Part shown: in pieces, positions 1 to 7,400 of the stretch
How positions within the stretch are numbered: the first letter of the stretch is position 1
How the letters are laid out: each line of letters opens with the position of its first letter
The notes under the pieces: generated by a model
What the model was told of the DNA's origin: nothing
Databases searched by the model: none
The model's input: the letters and a program-made list of their open reading frames with translations, nothing else
From: JAUVYV01 sp964585535
Lineage (GTDB): Bacteria; Planctomycetota; Phycisphaerae; Sedimentisphaerales; Anaerobacaceae
Reading direction: 5' to 3'
DNA length: 18,149 nt
Assembly (NCBI GenBank): GCA_964585535.1
Contig: CAZPDW010000027.1
Coordinates: forward strand, 1 to 18,149
Made by a program: the position numbers and the translations under genes

Positions 1-1563
1 CACGCCTTCGACTATGCAAAAATCAATGACGGTAAAATCATCGTCAGAAAGGCCGCGGCCGGCGAGCAAATCGTAAGTATCGACGGCTCGAAATGCGACC
101 TGAAGCCCGATATGCTGATTATCGCCGATTCCAAAAGCCCCGTAGCGATAGCCGGTGTTATGGGAGGGCTTGATACCGAGGTGAGCGGCTCCACGACGAG
201 CATTTTGCTTGAAGACGCATACTTTGACCCCGTCAGCGTTCGAACAACTTCTCGCGCCCTTGCCCTGCCTTCGGAGGCGGCCTTTCGTTTCGAGCGCATT
301 GTCAATATCGAAAAAATCGACTCAGCGTCGCAGCGAACCGCACAGTTGATAGTGCAACTCGCCGGCGGAAAGGTCGCAAGAGGCCTTGTCGATATTTACC
401 CCGGCAAAGCCGTGGCAAAAGAAATCTCGCTTCGGCTGTCGCGATTGAACAAGCTGCTCGGTATCGAGGTGCCCGCCGAAAAGGCGGCGGCAATCCTGTC
501 GCGTCTGGGTTTTCAGCCGCGGCGGGATGGTGACACTATTCACTGTACCGTCCCTTCCTGGCGAAGCGACATATATCGCGAGGTTGACCTTATCGAAGAG
601 GTAGCGCGGGTTTATGGCTACGACAAGATTCCGACTGAGCAGAAGATTCGCATCGAGGTAACGGGCGTGGACAGCCGTCAGCGGCTGGTCGAGCTGGTTG
701 GCAAATACCTTAACGGTTGCGGCTTTTATGAAACCATAAACGTTTCATTTATCGACCGCCCCGAAGCGGAGCTTTTCGCACAGGGCTGTACCGCCGGGCA
801 TCTGGCCGTTAGGGATGTATCGAGAAAGACTGCCAACATCCTGCGCCCCAGCTTACTGCCGTGCCTGCTGACTGTTATGAAATCGAACCATAATGTCGGC
901 AACAGTCCCTGCCGGATTTTCGAGATTGCCGACACCTTCGTACCGACCGGCAGGGCGGGCGAGCTGCCCGTCGAGGGGACAAAACTCGCGCTCGCCTGTG
1001 ACAGCAATTTTCGCGATATTTGCGGTGTAATAGAAGGATTGATTAGCCGGCTCGACAAAAATGCCTGCGTAACATTTGCCCCGGCGCAGCTCTGCTGGGC
1101 GCAGGCCGGCGCGCAAGTGCTTGTGAACAAAGAAGTTGTGGGCGCAGCGGGCCTTCTGTCGGATACCGTTAAGGACGGATTCGACCTTGCCGAAAGTCAA
1201 TGCTGCGGCGCTGAGCTTGATTTTGACCGGCTGTTGTCGCTGCAGGCCGGGCCGCTGGAGGTTAAGCCCATCCCGAGATTCCCGGCCGTCAAACGCGACA
1301 TTTCAATCATCGTTGACGAGGATGTACCCTGGTCCGCTATCACACAGGCCGTCAACAAAAACGCTCCGGCAGAGCTTGAAAATACCCGGTTCGTGGGTAT
1401 CTACCGGGGCAAAGGCATCGCCGCCGGCAAAAAGAGCGTGACGCTGTCGCTTTTGTTCAGGGACTCCGACGGCACGCTGAGACACGAAACGGTGGACGAG
1501 TTCGAGTCCAAAATAGTCTCCCGGCTGACCGAGTCGGTAGCAGCCGAGCTGAGAACGGTTTAG
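1..1563 (+). CDS. pheT: Phenylalanine--tRNA ligase beta subunit (3' part, 5' end outside window)
   Basis: Open from base 1 to the TAG at 1561-1563, so 520 residues of the C-terminal part are present; the reading begins HAFDYAKI, well before the first internal ATG at 112, so that ATG is not the start. PheT forms an alpha2-beta2 enzyme with PheS that charges tRNA-Phe in the cytoplasm. Visible parts, in order: the end of the B3/B4 editing domain with PVAIAGVMGGLDTEV (about residues 42-56), the B5 DNA-binding-like domain ending in DLIEEVARVYGYDKIP, the synthetase-like core, and a C-terminal ferredoxin-fold anticodon-binding domain beginning near RFPAVKRDISI. Full-length bacterial PheT is usually 650-800 residues, so roughly a quarter or a little more is missing upstream, where pheS would be expected. 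The gene ends 67 bases before a convergent gene. Identification is firm. Confidence 0.96.
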   Translation, partial: HAFDYAKINDGKIIVRKAAAGEQIVSIDGSKCDLKPDMLIIADSKSPVAIAGVMGGLDTEVSGSTTSILLEDAYFDPVSVRTTSRALALPSEAAFRFERIVNIEKIDSASQRTAQLIVQLAGGKVARGLVDIYPGKAVAKEISLRLSRLNKLLGIEVPAEKAAAILSRLGFQPRRDGDTIHCTVPSWRSDIYREVDLIEEVARVYGYDKIPTEQKIRIEVTGVDSRQRLVELVGKYLNGCGFYETINVSFIDRPEAELFAQGCTAGHLAVRDVSRKTANILRPSLLPCLLTVMKSNHNVGNSPCRIFEIADTFVPTGRAGELPVEGTKLALACDSNFRDICGVIEGLISRLDKNACVTFAPAQLCWAQAGAQVLVNKEVVGAAGLLSDTVKDGFDLAESQCCGAELDFDRLLSLQAGPLEVKPIPRFPAVKRDISIIVDEDVPWSAITQAVNKNAPAELENTRFVGIYRGKGIAAGKKSVTLSLLFRDSDGTLRHETVDEFESKIVSRLTESVAAELRTV

Positions 1564-1630
1564 CGCTCTTTGTGCAGGTCGGCCTGTGCATAGATGAAAT
1601 CAAAATCACTTCTTATGGCCCCCCTGCGCC
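1564..1630. other. Short convergent intergenic gap, no clear terminator
   Basis: Sixty-seven bases separate the stop codons of pheT (plus) and the GH28 gene (minus). A weak imperfect hairpin, GCAGG-tcgg-CCTG, is visible near 1573-1585 but has no T-run. I see no convincing intrinsic terminator for either gene here. Confidence 0.4.
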
Positions 1631-3220
1631 TCAGCGACCCTGCCGTCTTACCGCGTCGGCCGGTACTTCTTTTGTCTCGACCACCGCCTTTGCGGCATTG
1701 CCGAGTTGGTTTGCGACAAGCCGGATACCCCCGGTTTTGTCCCCGCTGAAACCTAGAAATGTGCCGGTTGCTTCGGGGGCAAAACAGCCGGTTATGAACA
1801 TATCACGGCAGTTATGCAAAGCTATAACCGGTTCGCTGTTTTCGTCTCCGGCCGGGCTTCTGGACACGGTTCTTATGGTTGCGTTCCTGGTTTCGTTTAT
1901 CGATAGTGCGCTGCGAGGGTACCGCCTGAACACGTCCTCCCCGACCGGCAGGCGTATGTTGTCGAGAAAAAGGCCGTCAACGTAAGCCAGCGTAAAATAC
2001 GAGGGCTTTCGCGCATATATCGTCTTTCGCCTGTCCCTTGGGTTGGATTTGCCGCCCGTGTGCTTGGTGCGAGCCGAATAGTCAAAGGGCTTATTTACCC
2101 TTACGGTTATGTTCTCAAAAGTTGCATTCTCTATCCGGCTTTCCGGCATACCCTGCACGAGAATGCCGTTGTCGCTGTGAATATCAATGTCCCTGAAGGT
2201 TATGTCCCTTACCGCACCGGCCGGTGTGCTGTTGGTGCGTCTTTCAATATCTACGAAGACAGGATATATCATATTCCTGAGCCAGCTCTGAACCTGCTGC
2301 GGCTCATTTAACGTGCCGATGGAAATGTTCTCGAAAGCGGCTCGCTCGACCGTTCCGCCGTCCTTGACGAAGATGCCTATACCCACGGTCGAATTGCTGA
2401 TGGTACAGTTGGAAATTCGAATGTCCCGGAAGTCGCCCACAGAAGCGGTCCCAAACTTTATTGCCGTGGCCACCGATTCGAGTGTGCAGTTGGTCACGAC
2501 GACGTTTTCGCAGGGCCGGGTGTCGCTGGTCTTGAGGCAGATACAGTCGTCGCCCGCCGTTATCCCACAGTTGGATATGTGCACGTCTTTGCAGCCGCTC
2601 AGGTCGATGCCGTCCGTGTTTGTTCTGAAAAAGTTGTTGAGGATTGTTACACCTTCGACAAAAACCTGCTCACAGTGTTTGAAATGCAGTGTCCAGGTCT
2701 CGCTGTAGAGGATTTTAATATCGCGAATCGCTACAAATTTGCAGTCCTCGAACAGCAGGGCAGCGATTCTGAATTTCGGCATTTTCGGCTTATCCGGCCC
2801 GGCGCGTCTGCCTAAGTCTTCTGTTCCACTGCCCCGTATTGTTCCCTGGCCGGCGATGGAGATGTTTTGCCGGTTGTGAGCTACAATCAGATGAGCGTTA
2901 AAATCACCCTCCAGGACGCCGTCCGTCTTGACGGCTATGAAGTCGTTCGGCTCGGTGCTTGCCCAAATCGTCGCTCCATTATCGAGATACAGTCGGACGT
3001 TGCTCTTGAATTGTATCACCCCGCAGAGGTAGTCGCCGGCCGGGCAATACACCGTTCCGCCGCCGCCGGCATTACATCCGTCGATGGCCTTTTGTATCGC
3101 CGGTGCGTCGTTGCTATTCTTATCGCCCCTCGCACCGAAGTCCCTGATATTAAAGGTGGCTGCCTGAGCGCCAACATTCGCAGACAAAACCGCCAGAAAA
3201 ATTAACTTCAGGACGTCCAT
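1631..3220 (-). CDS. Secreted GH28 (polygalacturonase-like) pectinase-family protein with degenerate active site
   Basis: 529 residues, the usual size for bacterial GH28. The N-terminus (MDVLKLIFLAVLSANVGAQA) is a signal peptide with a cleavage site near residue 20, so the product is exported. Next comes FNIRDFGARGD (23-33), the pectate-lyase-fold start of GH28, and a right-handed beta-helix of repeated isn/vtn-type rungs. GH28 catalytic motif NTDGID (201-206; D203) and GDDC (223-226; D224, D225) are present. The normal GHGxSIGS and R-I-K motifs are not: the matching places read AIKFGTAS (253-260) and GIGIFVKDGG (280-289), keeping only K286. It may be an exo-acting or non-pectin member, or an inactive binding protein. 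The start is set by GGAGG (3231-3235 on the complement), 10 bases from the ATG. It lies 86 bases downstream of the TreT-like gene on the same strand. Family assignment firm; activity uncertain. Confidence 0.9.
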   Translation of the reverse strand: MDVLKLIFLAVLSANVGAQAATFNIRDFGARGDKNSNDAPAIQKAIDGCNAGGGGTVYCPAGDYLCGVIQFKSNVRLYLDNGATIWASTEPNDFIAVKTDGVLEGDFNAHLIVAHNRQNISIAGQGTIRGSGTEDLGRRAGPDKPKMPKFRIAALLFEDCKFVAIRDIKILYSETWTLHFKHCEQVFVEGVTILNNFFRTNTDGIDLSGCKDVHISNCGITAGDDCICLKTSDTRPCENVVVTNCTLESVATAIKFGTASVGDFRDIRISNCTISNSTVGIGIFVKDGGTVERAAFENISIGTLNEPQQVQSWLRNMIYPVFVDIERRTNSTPAGAVRDITFRDIDIHSDNGILVQGMPESRIENATFENITVRVNKPFDYSARTKHTGGKSNPRDRRKTIYARKPSYFTLAYVDGLFLDNIRLPVGEDVFRRYPRSALSINETRNATIRTVSRSPAGDENSEPVIALHNCRDMFITGCFAPEATGTFLGFSGDKTGGIRLVANQLGNAAKAVVETKEVPADAVRRQGR

Positions 3221-3238
3221 AGCTGTCGTGCCTCCACA

Positions 3239-3251
3239 AACAATGATTGTT
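3239..3251. promoter_or_regulatory. 13-bp perfect palindrome just upstream of the GH28 RBS (possible operator)
   Basis: AACAAT-G-ATTGTT is a perfect inverted repeat placed directly upstream of the ribosome-binding site of the GH28 gene (coding runs leftward from 3220). Its position suits a repressor or activator site in the leader, but no regulator is encoded nearby and a short palindrome can arise by chance. Confidence 0.25.
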
Positions 3252-3306
3252 GAAACTATCCGGTTTTGATTTATATTGCACTGATAAAAAAAAACGCTTT
3301 GGCGGT

Positions 3307-4518
3307 TCAGTCCTGCATTATCGCATTTAGCATATCAAGGTAGTCCGAAAGAAGCCGTGTTATCAAAAACTTCTTCCTCACGGTTTCTCTTGCATTTTTG
3401 CCGAGATTTTTGCGTTCGTCGGCGTTCTTCAGCAGGTGCACGATTCTTTCTGCAAAGCCCTCTGTGTCCTTCGGCTCCAGCAGAAATCCGTTCCTGCCGT
3501 CCTCTATCTGTATCGGTATTCCGCCTACGTTGGAGGCCACGACCGGCGTTCCTTTCCACATTGCTTCGGTGACCGCCAGGCAGAAACCCTCCCTTGTGGA
3601 CTTTTGTATAACACAATCGGAAAATCTCTGAATAGCATTGACAAGCACTTCTTTGTTGCCGATTACAAACAAGATATCGCCCGCCTTGAGGTATCGGTTG
3701 GCTTTTCGGAGTACCTTGTTGTACATCTTCAAACTCTCCGGGTCGTCACTGGCAACGTTGTAACAGAACACGAGGCGGCAATCTACCTTCTCCTTAACGA
3801 GCAGGAACACGTCTATCACGCCTTCCGGGTCTTTCCATGGGTCGAGTCGAGATACCTGAGCAATCACAGGTTTGTCTGTAGGCACGCCGACTTTTCTCAC
3901 CTGTTCGATGACGGTTTTTTCACTGATATCCCTGTTCTTCATGTTCAGCGGATTTATCGCCGGGTACATAAGCCGCTGGTCAACGGGCAGGTCGTCCTTG
4001 AAGTATTTCTCGCTGGAGAACGCCACCTGGTCGTATTTCAGGACAAATCCCTTCAGCCAGTCCCAGAGTTCCCGTTCCGGGTCGGTCAAATCTATGTGAC
4101 ATCGCCATATCCAGGGCTGACGCTTCCTGTACGACCTTATCAACGCAAGCGGCTGCGGGTCGTGAACGATTATGCAGTCGTGGTCCAAGTGTGTGAATTT
4201 CGAAAAGTTGTCGTTCACCTGAAGATACGTCTGCCTCTTCTTCTCCGAAAAGTTCGACTTCGCTCCCTGCAGCGCGTTGTGAAAGCCCTTGGTGATTTCG
4301 AAGAACTCCTGACTGCCGTGCAAAATTCGCCAGCCGGTGTTGATTCCCACGTCGTTCATCAGCATTACGAGCGGATAGAGAATCTCGGCAACTCCGCCGC
4401 CCTGATACGTCGCATTAAGATGAACAATATGTTTGCCGTAAAGGCCTCTCGCACGTGCATAGATTTCCACGAGTCTCTCGTCGGGAACTATATGCCGGAA
4501 ATCTTCAAGACTTAACAT
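3307..4518 (-). CDS. treT: GT4 glycosyltransferase, trehalose synthase TreT-like
   Basis: 403 residues, close to the 410 or so of archaeal TreT, which reversibly makes trehalose from NDP-glucose and glucose in one step in the cytoplasm. TreT-type N-terminal signatures are visible: HLNATYQGGGVAEIL (33-47), WRILHGSQEFFEITKGFHNA (63-82) and HDPQP (119-123). The C-terminal GT-B half has VSRLDPWKDP (222-231) and the GT4 E-x7-E motif EGFCLAVTE (310-318), followed by the sugar-nucleotide site GTPVVASNVGGIP. The ATG overlaps the upstream otsAB stop region (otsAB ends at 4512, this gene starts at 4518), and TAAGGAG at 4524-4530 is a strong RBS, so the two genes are translationally coupled. In Thermoproteus tenax a fused TPS/TPP works in complex with a co-transcribed glycosyltransferase; the same arrangement here suggests a shared job. 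Exact substrate is inferred. Confidence 0.82.
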   Translation of the reverse strand: MLSLEDFRHIVPDERLVEIYARARGLYGKHIVHLNATYQGGGVAEILYPLVMLMNDVGINTGWRILHGSQEFFEITKGFHNALQGAKSNFSEKKRQTYLQVNDNFSKFTHLDHDCIIVHDPQPLALIRSYRKRQPWIWRCHIDLTDPERELWDWLKGFVLKYDQVAFSSEKYFKDDLPVDQRLMYPAINPLNMKNRDISEKTVIEQVRKVGVPTDKPVIAQVSRLDPWKDPEGVIDVFLLVKEKVDCRLVFCYNVASDDPESLKMYNKVLRKANRYLKAGDILFVIGNKEVLVNAIQRFSDCVIQKSTREGFCLAVTEAMWKGTPVVASNVGGIPIQIEDGRNGFLLEPKDTEGFAERIVHLLKNADERKNLGKNARETVRKKFLITRLLSDYLDMLNAIMQD

Positions 4519-6719
4519 ACCTTCTCCTTATTACTCCTGGCACCAGCTAAATTCTCAAGTAACGACCTGAACTCCTGCACCGAACCAAGATTGAATCGGG
4601 CCTTGGAAATACTGTATCCTATCTTGATTGAGTAAGCTCTCTCGGGTAAGACCGCAAACATATCCTCATCCGTGTAATCATCACCGGCGGAAAGCACAAA
4701 ATCCCATTTTTCTTTTCCAAGCCATAATTCCGCGACCTTGCCCTTGCTGATGCCTATGTTCTTTACTTCCAGTATCTTGCTGCCTTCGTAAGCGCTTATT
4801 CCCATATTCTCGGTAAGGTTCAAAATTGCATCATGCAGTTCCTGTACTCTGACATAAGCCAGTTCCGGGTCGGCCCTGCGGTAATGCCAGACTAAGGAAA
4901 AATCCTTTTCTTCAACGGAGGACCCGGCTGTTCTGTCCGCGAACATCTCGAGAATGGGCCTGACGGTCTGCTTCCATTCATTGTGCAGCGGCTCTATAAC
5001 CTGCCAATCGCACCCAACCTGCTTAATCCACGCTCCGTGCTCGGCTACCAGCGAAGCTTTGATGTCACCCAGCCAGCCATCCAGTGTCTCTTTGTCTCTG
5101 CCGCTTATTATGACCACTTCATTTCTCTCTTGCGACGCCAGCTCGCCCAACAGGCCGAGTACTTCCTTGTCCGGCTTCGCCTTTTCAGGACGGCCGACAA
5201 AGCCGACAAGTGTCCCGTCATAATCGAGCAGCAACAGCCGTTTGCGACCGACCGAGTATTCCCGGATCAAATTGTTTCTGTTCTCGGTTGAAAGCTTTCT
5301 GACGGAAAGCTCCTGCTGGGTTTTCTTTATGTCGGATAGGGCCTTGATAAAATCATCAGCCCATCGTGCCACCGTGTAGCGTGAAAGTCTCGTCTGCATA
5401 AGTTTGTTCCGTTCGATTTGCTCTTCGACCGGCATCTCAAGCGCCTCTTTTATGGCCGCTATGATTGCTGTTTTGTTGCGGGCGTTCACAATTACCGCTT
5501 CACCGAGCTCGCTGGCCGCCCCAGCCATCTCGCTTAGAATCAGAACCCCCTTACCATCCGTCTTCGATGCCACAAATTCCTTTGCAATCAGGTTCATCCC
5601 GTCGCGCAGCGGCGTTACAAGCGCCACATCTGCGATATTGTACAGAGCTGCAAGTCGCTCGAACGGCACCGCCCGGAACAAGTACCAGACAGGCACCCAG
5701 CCGATGGTGCCGTGCTCGCCGTTGATTCGGCCGACAAGACCTTCGAGTTTCTTCCTCAGTTCAATATAGTCGCCTACACCCATTCGAGACGGAATCGCCA
5801 GAAGAATCAGTGTCACCTTCCCATTGTATTTTGGGTTCTGCGACAGGAACAAATCGAATGCCTCAAGACGCTCAATAATGCCCTTGGTATAGTCCAGCCG
5901 GTCGATTGATATGATTATTTGACGCTCCCCCACCTTCTTGCGAATTGCGTTGACATTCTTTTTAACCAGGGATTCTTTACCTGCACCGGAGTATCTGTCG
6001 TAATCAATCCCCATCGGAAATACGTCCACTTTGACGACCCTGTTGCCAATCTCCAGCTTGCCCATAGAGTGCTCCATACCCAGTATTTTATTGGTGCTGC
6101 TGAGAAAATGCCTCACGTAGTCGTACGTGTGGAAACCTATTAAGTCTGCGCTCAGCAGGCCCCTCAGAAGCTCCGCACGCCAGGGCAGCAGACGAAACAG
6201 CTCGAAAGATGGAAATGGGATATGCAGAAAAAAACCTATTTGAGCATCAGGCAGTTTTTCTCGTATCATTTCCGGCAGCAGCATGAGCTGATAGTCGTGT
6301 ATCCAGATACAGTCACCGGGCCTGACCATTTCCAGCACATTCTCAGAGAAAATCTTGTTTGCTTGCCGGTATGCCTGCCAATAACGCTCCTCATAGACCG
6401 TGTACAACGGGAAATAGTGAAACAGAGGCCAAATCGTTTTGTTGGAAAAGCCCTGATAATAACCTTTGATTTGTTTCTTTGAAAGGAAGACCGGCTTACA
6501 GTTTTCGCCGGCCAGTTTTTCGCTGATTGCCTTTTTCTCTTTGCTCGTTAGTCTTTCGACTGCCGTTCCCGGCCATCCTATCCAGCAAAGTTCATAGGAC
6601 GACGCCAGCGACGCCAGTCCCGTGGCAAGGCCGCCAACACTGCTCTTGAACAGGATTCCCTGCGAATCCCTTGTGATACGCATTGGCAGGCGGTTAGATA
6701 CTATGACAAGTCTTGGCAT
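4512..6719 (-). CDS. otsAB: Bifunctional trehalose-6-phosphate synthase/phosphatase (OtsA-OtsB fusion)
   Basis: 735 residues. The N-terminal GT20 domain (about 1-465) makes trehalose-6-phosphate from NDP-glucose and glucose-6-phosphate: it starts VIVSNRLP (5-12) and shows WIHDYQLMLLP (139-149), FFLHIPFPS (163-171), SIDRLDYTKGI (271-281) and LVTPLRDGMNLIAKEFVAS (367-385). The C-terminal HAD-type phosphatase (about 494-735) removes the phosphate: DYDGT (499-503, nucleophile D499), ISGRDKETLDGW (538-549), LVAEHGAWIK and GDDYTDEDMF (679-688). All expected catalytic residues look intact. The fusion is a standard single-chain TPS/TPP architecture. The start ATG at 6717-6719 follows a weak AAGAGA RBS; a good promoter lies at 6752-6779. 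It is first in an operon with the TreT-like gene, overlapping it by 7 bases. Trehalose here is likely an osmoprotectant or stress solute. Identification is firm. Confidence 0.95.
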   Translation of the reverse strand: MPRLVIVSNRLPMRITRDSQGILFKSSVGGLATGLASLASSYELCWIGWPGTAVERLTSKEKKAISEKLAGENCKPVFLSKKQIKGYYQGFSNKTIWPLFHYFPLYTVYEERYWQAYRQANKIFSENVLEMVRPGDCIWIHDYQLMLLPEMIREKLPDAQIGFFLHIPFPSFELFRLLPWRAELLRGLLSADLIGFHTYDYVRHFLSSTNKILGMEHSMGKLEIGNRVVKVDVFPMGIDYDRYSGAGKESLVKKNVNAIRKKVGERQIIISIDRLDYTKGIIERLEAFDLFLSQNPKYNGKVTLILLAIPSRMGVGDYIELRKKLEGLVGRINGEHGTIGWVPVWYLFRAVPFERLAALYNIADVALVTPLRDGMNLIAKEFVASKTDGKGVLILSEMAGAASELGEAVIVNARNKTAIIAAIKEALEMPVEEQIERNKLMQTRLSRYTVARWADDFIKALSDIKKTQQELSVRKLSTENRNNLIREYSVGRKRLLLLDYDGTLVGFVGRPEKAKPDKEVLGLLGELASQERNEVVIISGRDKETLDGWLGDIKASLVAEHGAWIKQVGCDWQVIEPLHNEWKQTVRPILEMFADRTAGSSVEEKDFSLVWHYRRADPELAYVRVQELHDAILNLTENMGISAYEGSKILEVKNIGISKGKVAELWLGKEKWDFVLSAGDDYTDEDMFAVLPERAYSIKIGYSISKARFNLGSVQEFRSLLENLAGARSNKEKVC

Positions 6720-6751
6720 AATCTCTTCGTGTACTTATTTGTTCGTTAATC

Positions 6752-6779
6752 AGTATATGAAACAAACGCTCAATGACAA
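6752..6779 (-). promoter_or_regulatory. Sigma70-type promoter of the otsAB-treT operon
   Basis: On the minus strand TTGTCA (complement of 6774-6779) is followed after 16 bases by TATACT (complement of 6752-6757). This predicts a start near 6745 and a leader of about 25 bases before the otsAB ATG at 6719. Both boxes are near consensus and the position fits. Confidence 0.6.
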
Positions 6780-6919
6780 CCCCAAAAATGGCCTTTTTTC
6801 GGTACCGGTGCGCACGCAGCTCCCGTCACTTTTTAGCAGGGTGCGCCAAATTGCCGAAAATATGTATCAGGGCAGTAATTAAATGCACCTATAAAAAACA
6901 CGCTGCCGCCGTTATTTTC

Positions 6920-6948
6920 TTGATTTGCAGCCGCAAAGCTGGTACAAT
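6920..6948 (+). promoter_or_regulatory. Sigma70-type promoter of the 6S-like RNA
   Basis: TTGATT (6920-6925), 17 bases, TACAAT (6943-6948). The predicted start is at about 6954-6957, only a few bases before the closing stem of the structured RNA. The match between promoter and RNA 5' end supports a free-standing RNA gene rather than a leader of the downstream gene. Confidence 0.65.
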
Positions 6949-6954
6949 CCATTA

Positions 6955-7190
6955 TGCAGGATGGACTCTGCCGTGTTGGTGTTGGAAGCATTATTTGAAA
7001 AAAACCGATAAACCCAACTCGGGGAAATCAGGTCTTGCCGGCTCGGAAACGCCCGCTCGACGGGACTTTCGGACGCAAGCAACGATTGCCCACCTGGATA
7101 TACAGGGTTTTGTTCAATTGGCTTTCACACCGCATTTGCGGATGAAGTCCTGCCGATTACGAAAGGCCTGTGACAACAGGCCTTTTTTTC
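6955..7190 (+). ncRNA. ssrS: Structured RNA with intrinsic terminator, best match 6S RNA
   Basis: 6S RNA binds the sigma70 holoenzyme in stationary phase by mimicking an open promoter: a long closing stem, a large central bubble and a long apical stem, about 180-200 nt. The same plan can be drawn here. Closing stem: GGACT (6963-6967) pairs with AGTCC (7146-7150), CCGTG (6971-6975) pairs partly with the stretch around 7138-7143, and GGTGT (6978-6982) pairs with ACACC (7127-7131). Inner: AACCC (7011-7015) with GGGTT (7105-7109), AGGTCTTGC (7030-7038) with GCAAG (7075-7079) plus ACCT (7092-7095), and an apical CCCG-ctcga-CGGG hairpin (7052-7064). Unpaired strands around 6984-7010 and 7110-7125 would form the bubble. 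It has its own promoter and terminator. Other structured RNAs (SRP, tmRNA, RNase P, a phosphorylase-leader riboswitch) fit less well. The identification rests on hand-folding and sequence feel. Confidence 0.6.
7162..7190 (+). terminator. Intrinsic terminator of the 6S-like RNA
   Basis: A perfect 9-bp stem, AAAGGCCTG / CAGGCCTTT (7162-7170 / 7177-7185), with a TGACAA loop, runs into seven T (7183-7189) and a second T-run at 7192-7198. It is a textbook rho-independent terminator at the end of the structured RNA and about 210 bases before the phosphorylase start codon. Confidence 0.85.
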
Positions 7191-7330
7191 GTTTTTTTCC
7201 GCAAAATCTCATCGATATCGGACCGGCCGAATTCGGTAACCGCCCCTTCCAACACGCTTTTTGCATTTAAGCCGACCCGCCCTTTTGTCGATTAGAAAAT
7301 GGGCTTACAACTGTTGTTCTGCCTGGGTTT

Positions 7331-7360
7331 TTCGTGCCTTGTTCGTGTTAATTCGTGGCT
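7331..7360. repeat. Degenerate TTCGTG repeat, related to the one at 17911-17940
   Basis: TTCGTG occurs at 7331, 7342 and 7352 (spacing 11 and 10), the last two as TTCGTGTTAATTCGTGGC. Reversed and complemented this reads GCCACGAATTAACACGAA, close to ACCACGGATTAACACGGA at 17911-17928. It fills much of the leader between the 6S-like RNA and the phosphorylase gene, and is probably a dispersed intergenic repeat rather than a regulatory site. Confidence 0.5.
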
Positions 7361-7400
7361 GAGTTTTCTCTGTGTTCGTTTGCATCCTGGAGAGCTGAAG

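Noticed and set aside
7285..7311. TTGTCG-15-TACAAC as a promoter for the phosphorylase
   Set aside because: The spacing of 15 is too short and the boxes are weak; the real promoter could not be settled from sequence.
7299..7400. N-terminal 34-residue hydrophobic extension of the phosphorylase
   Set aside because: It is built from the repeat region, lacks an RBS, and the family starts at the RBS-backed ATG at 7401.
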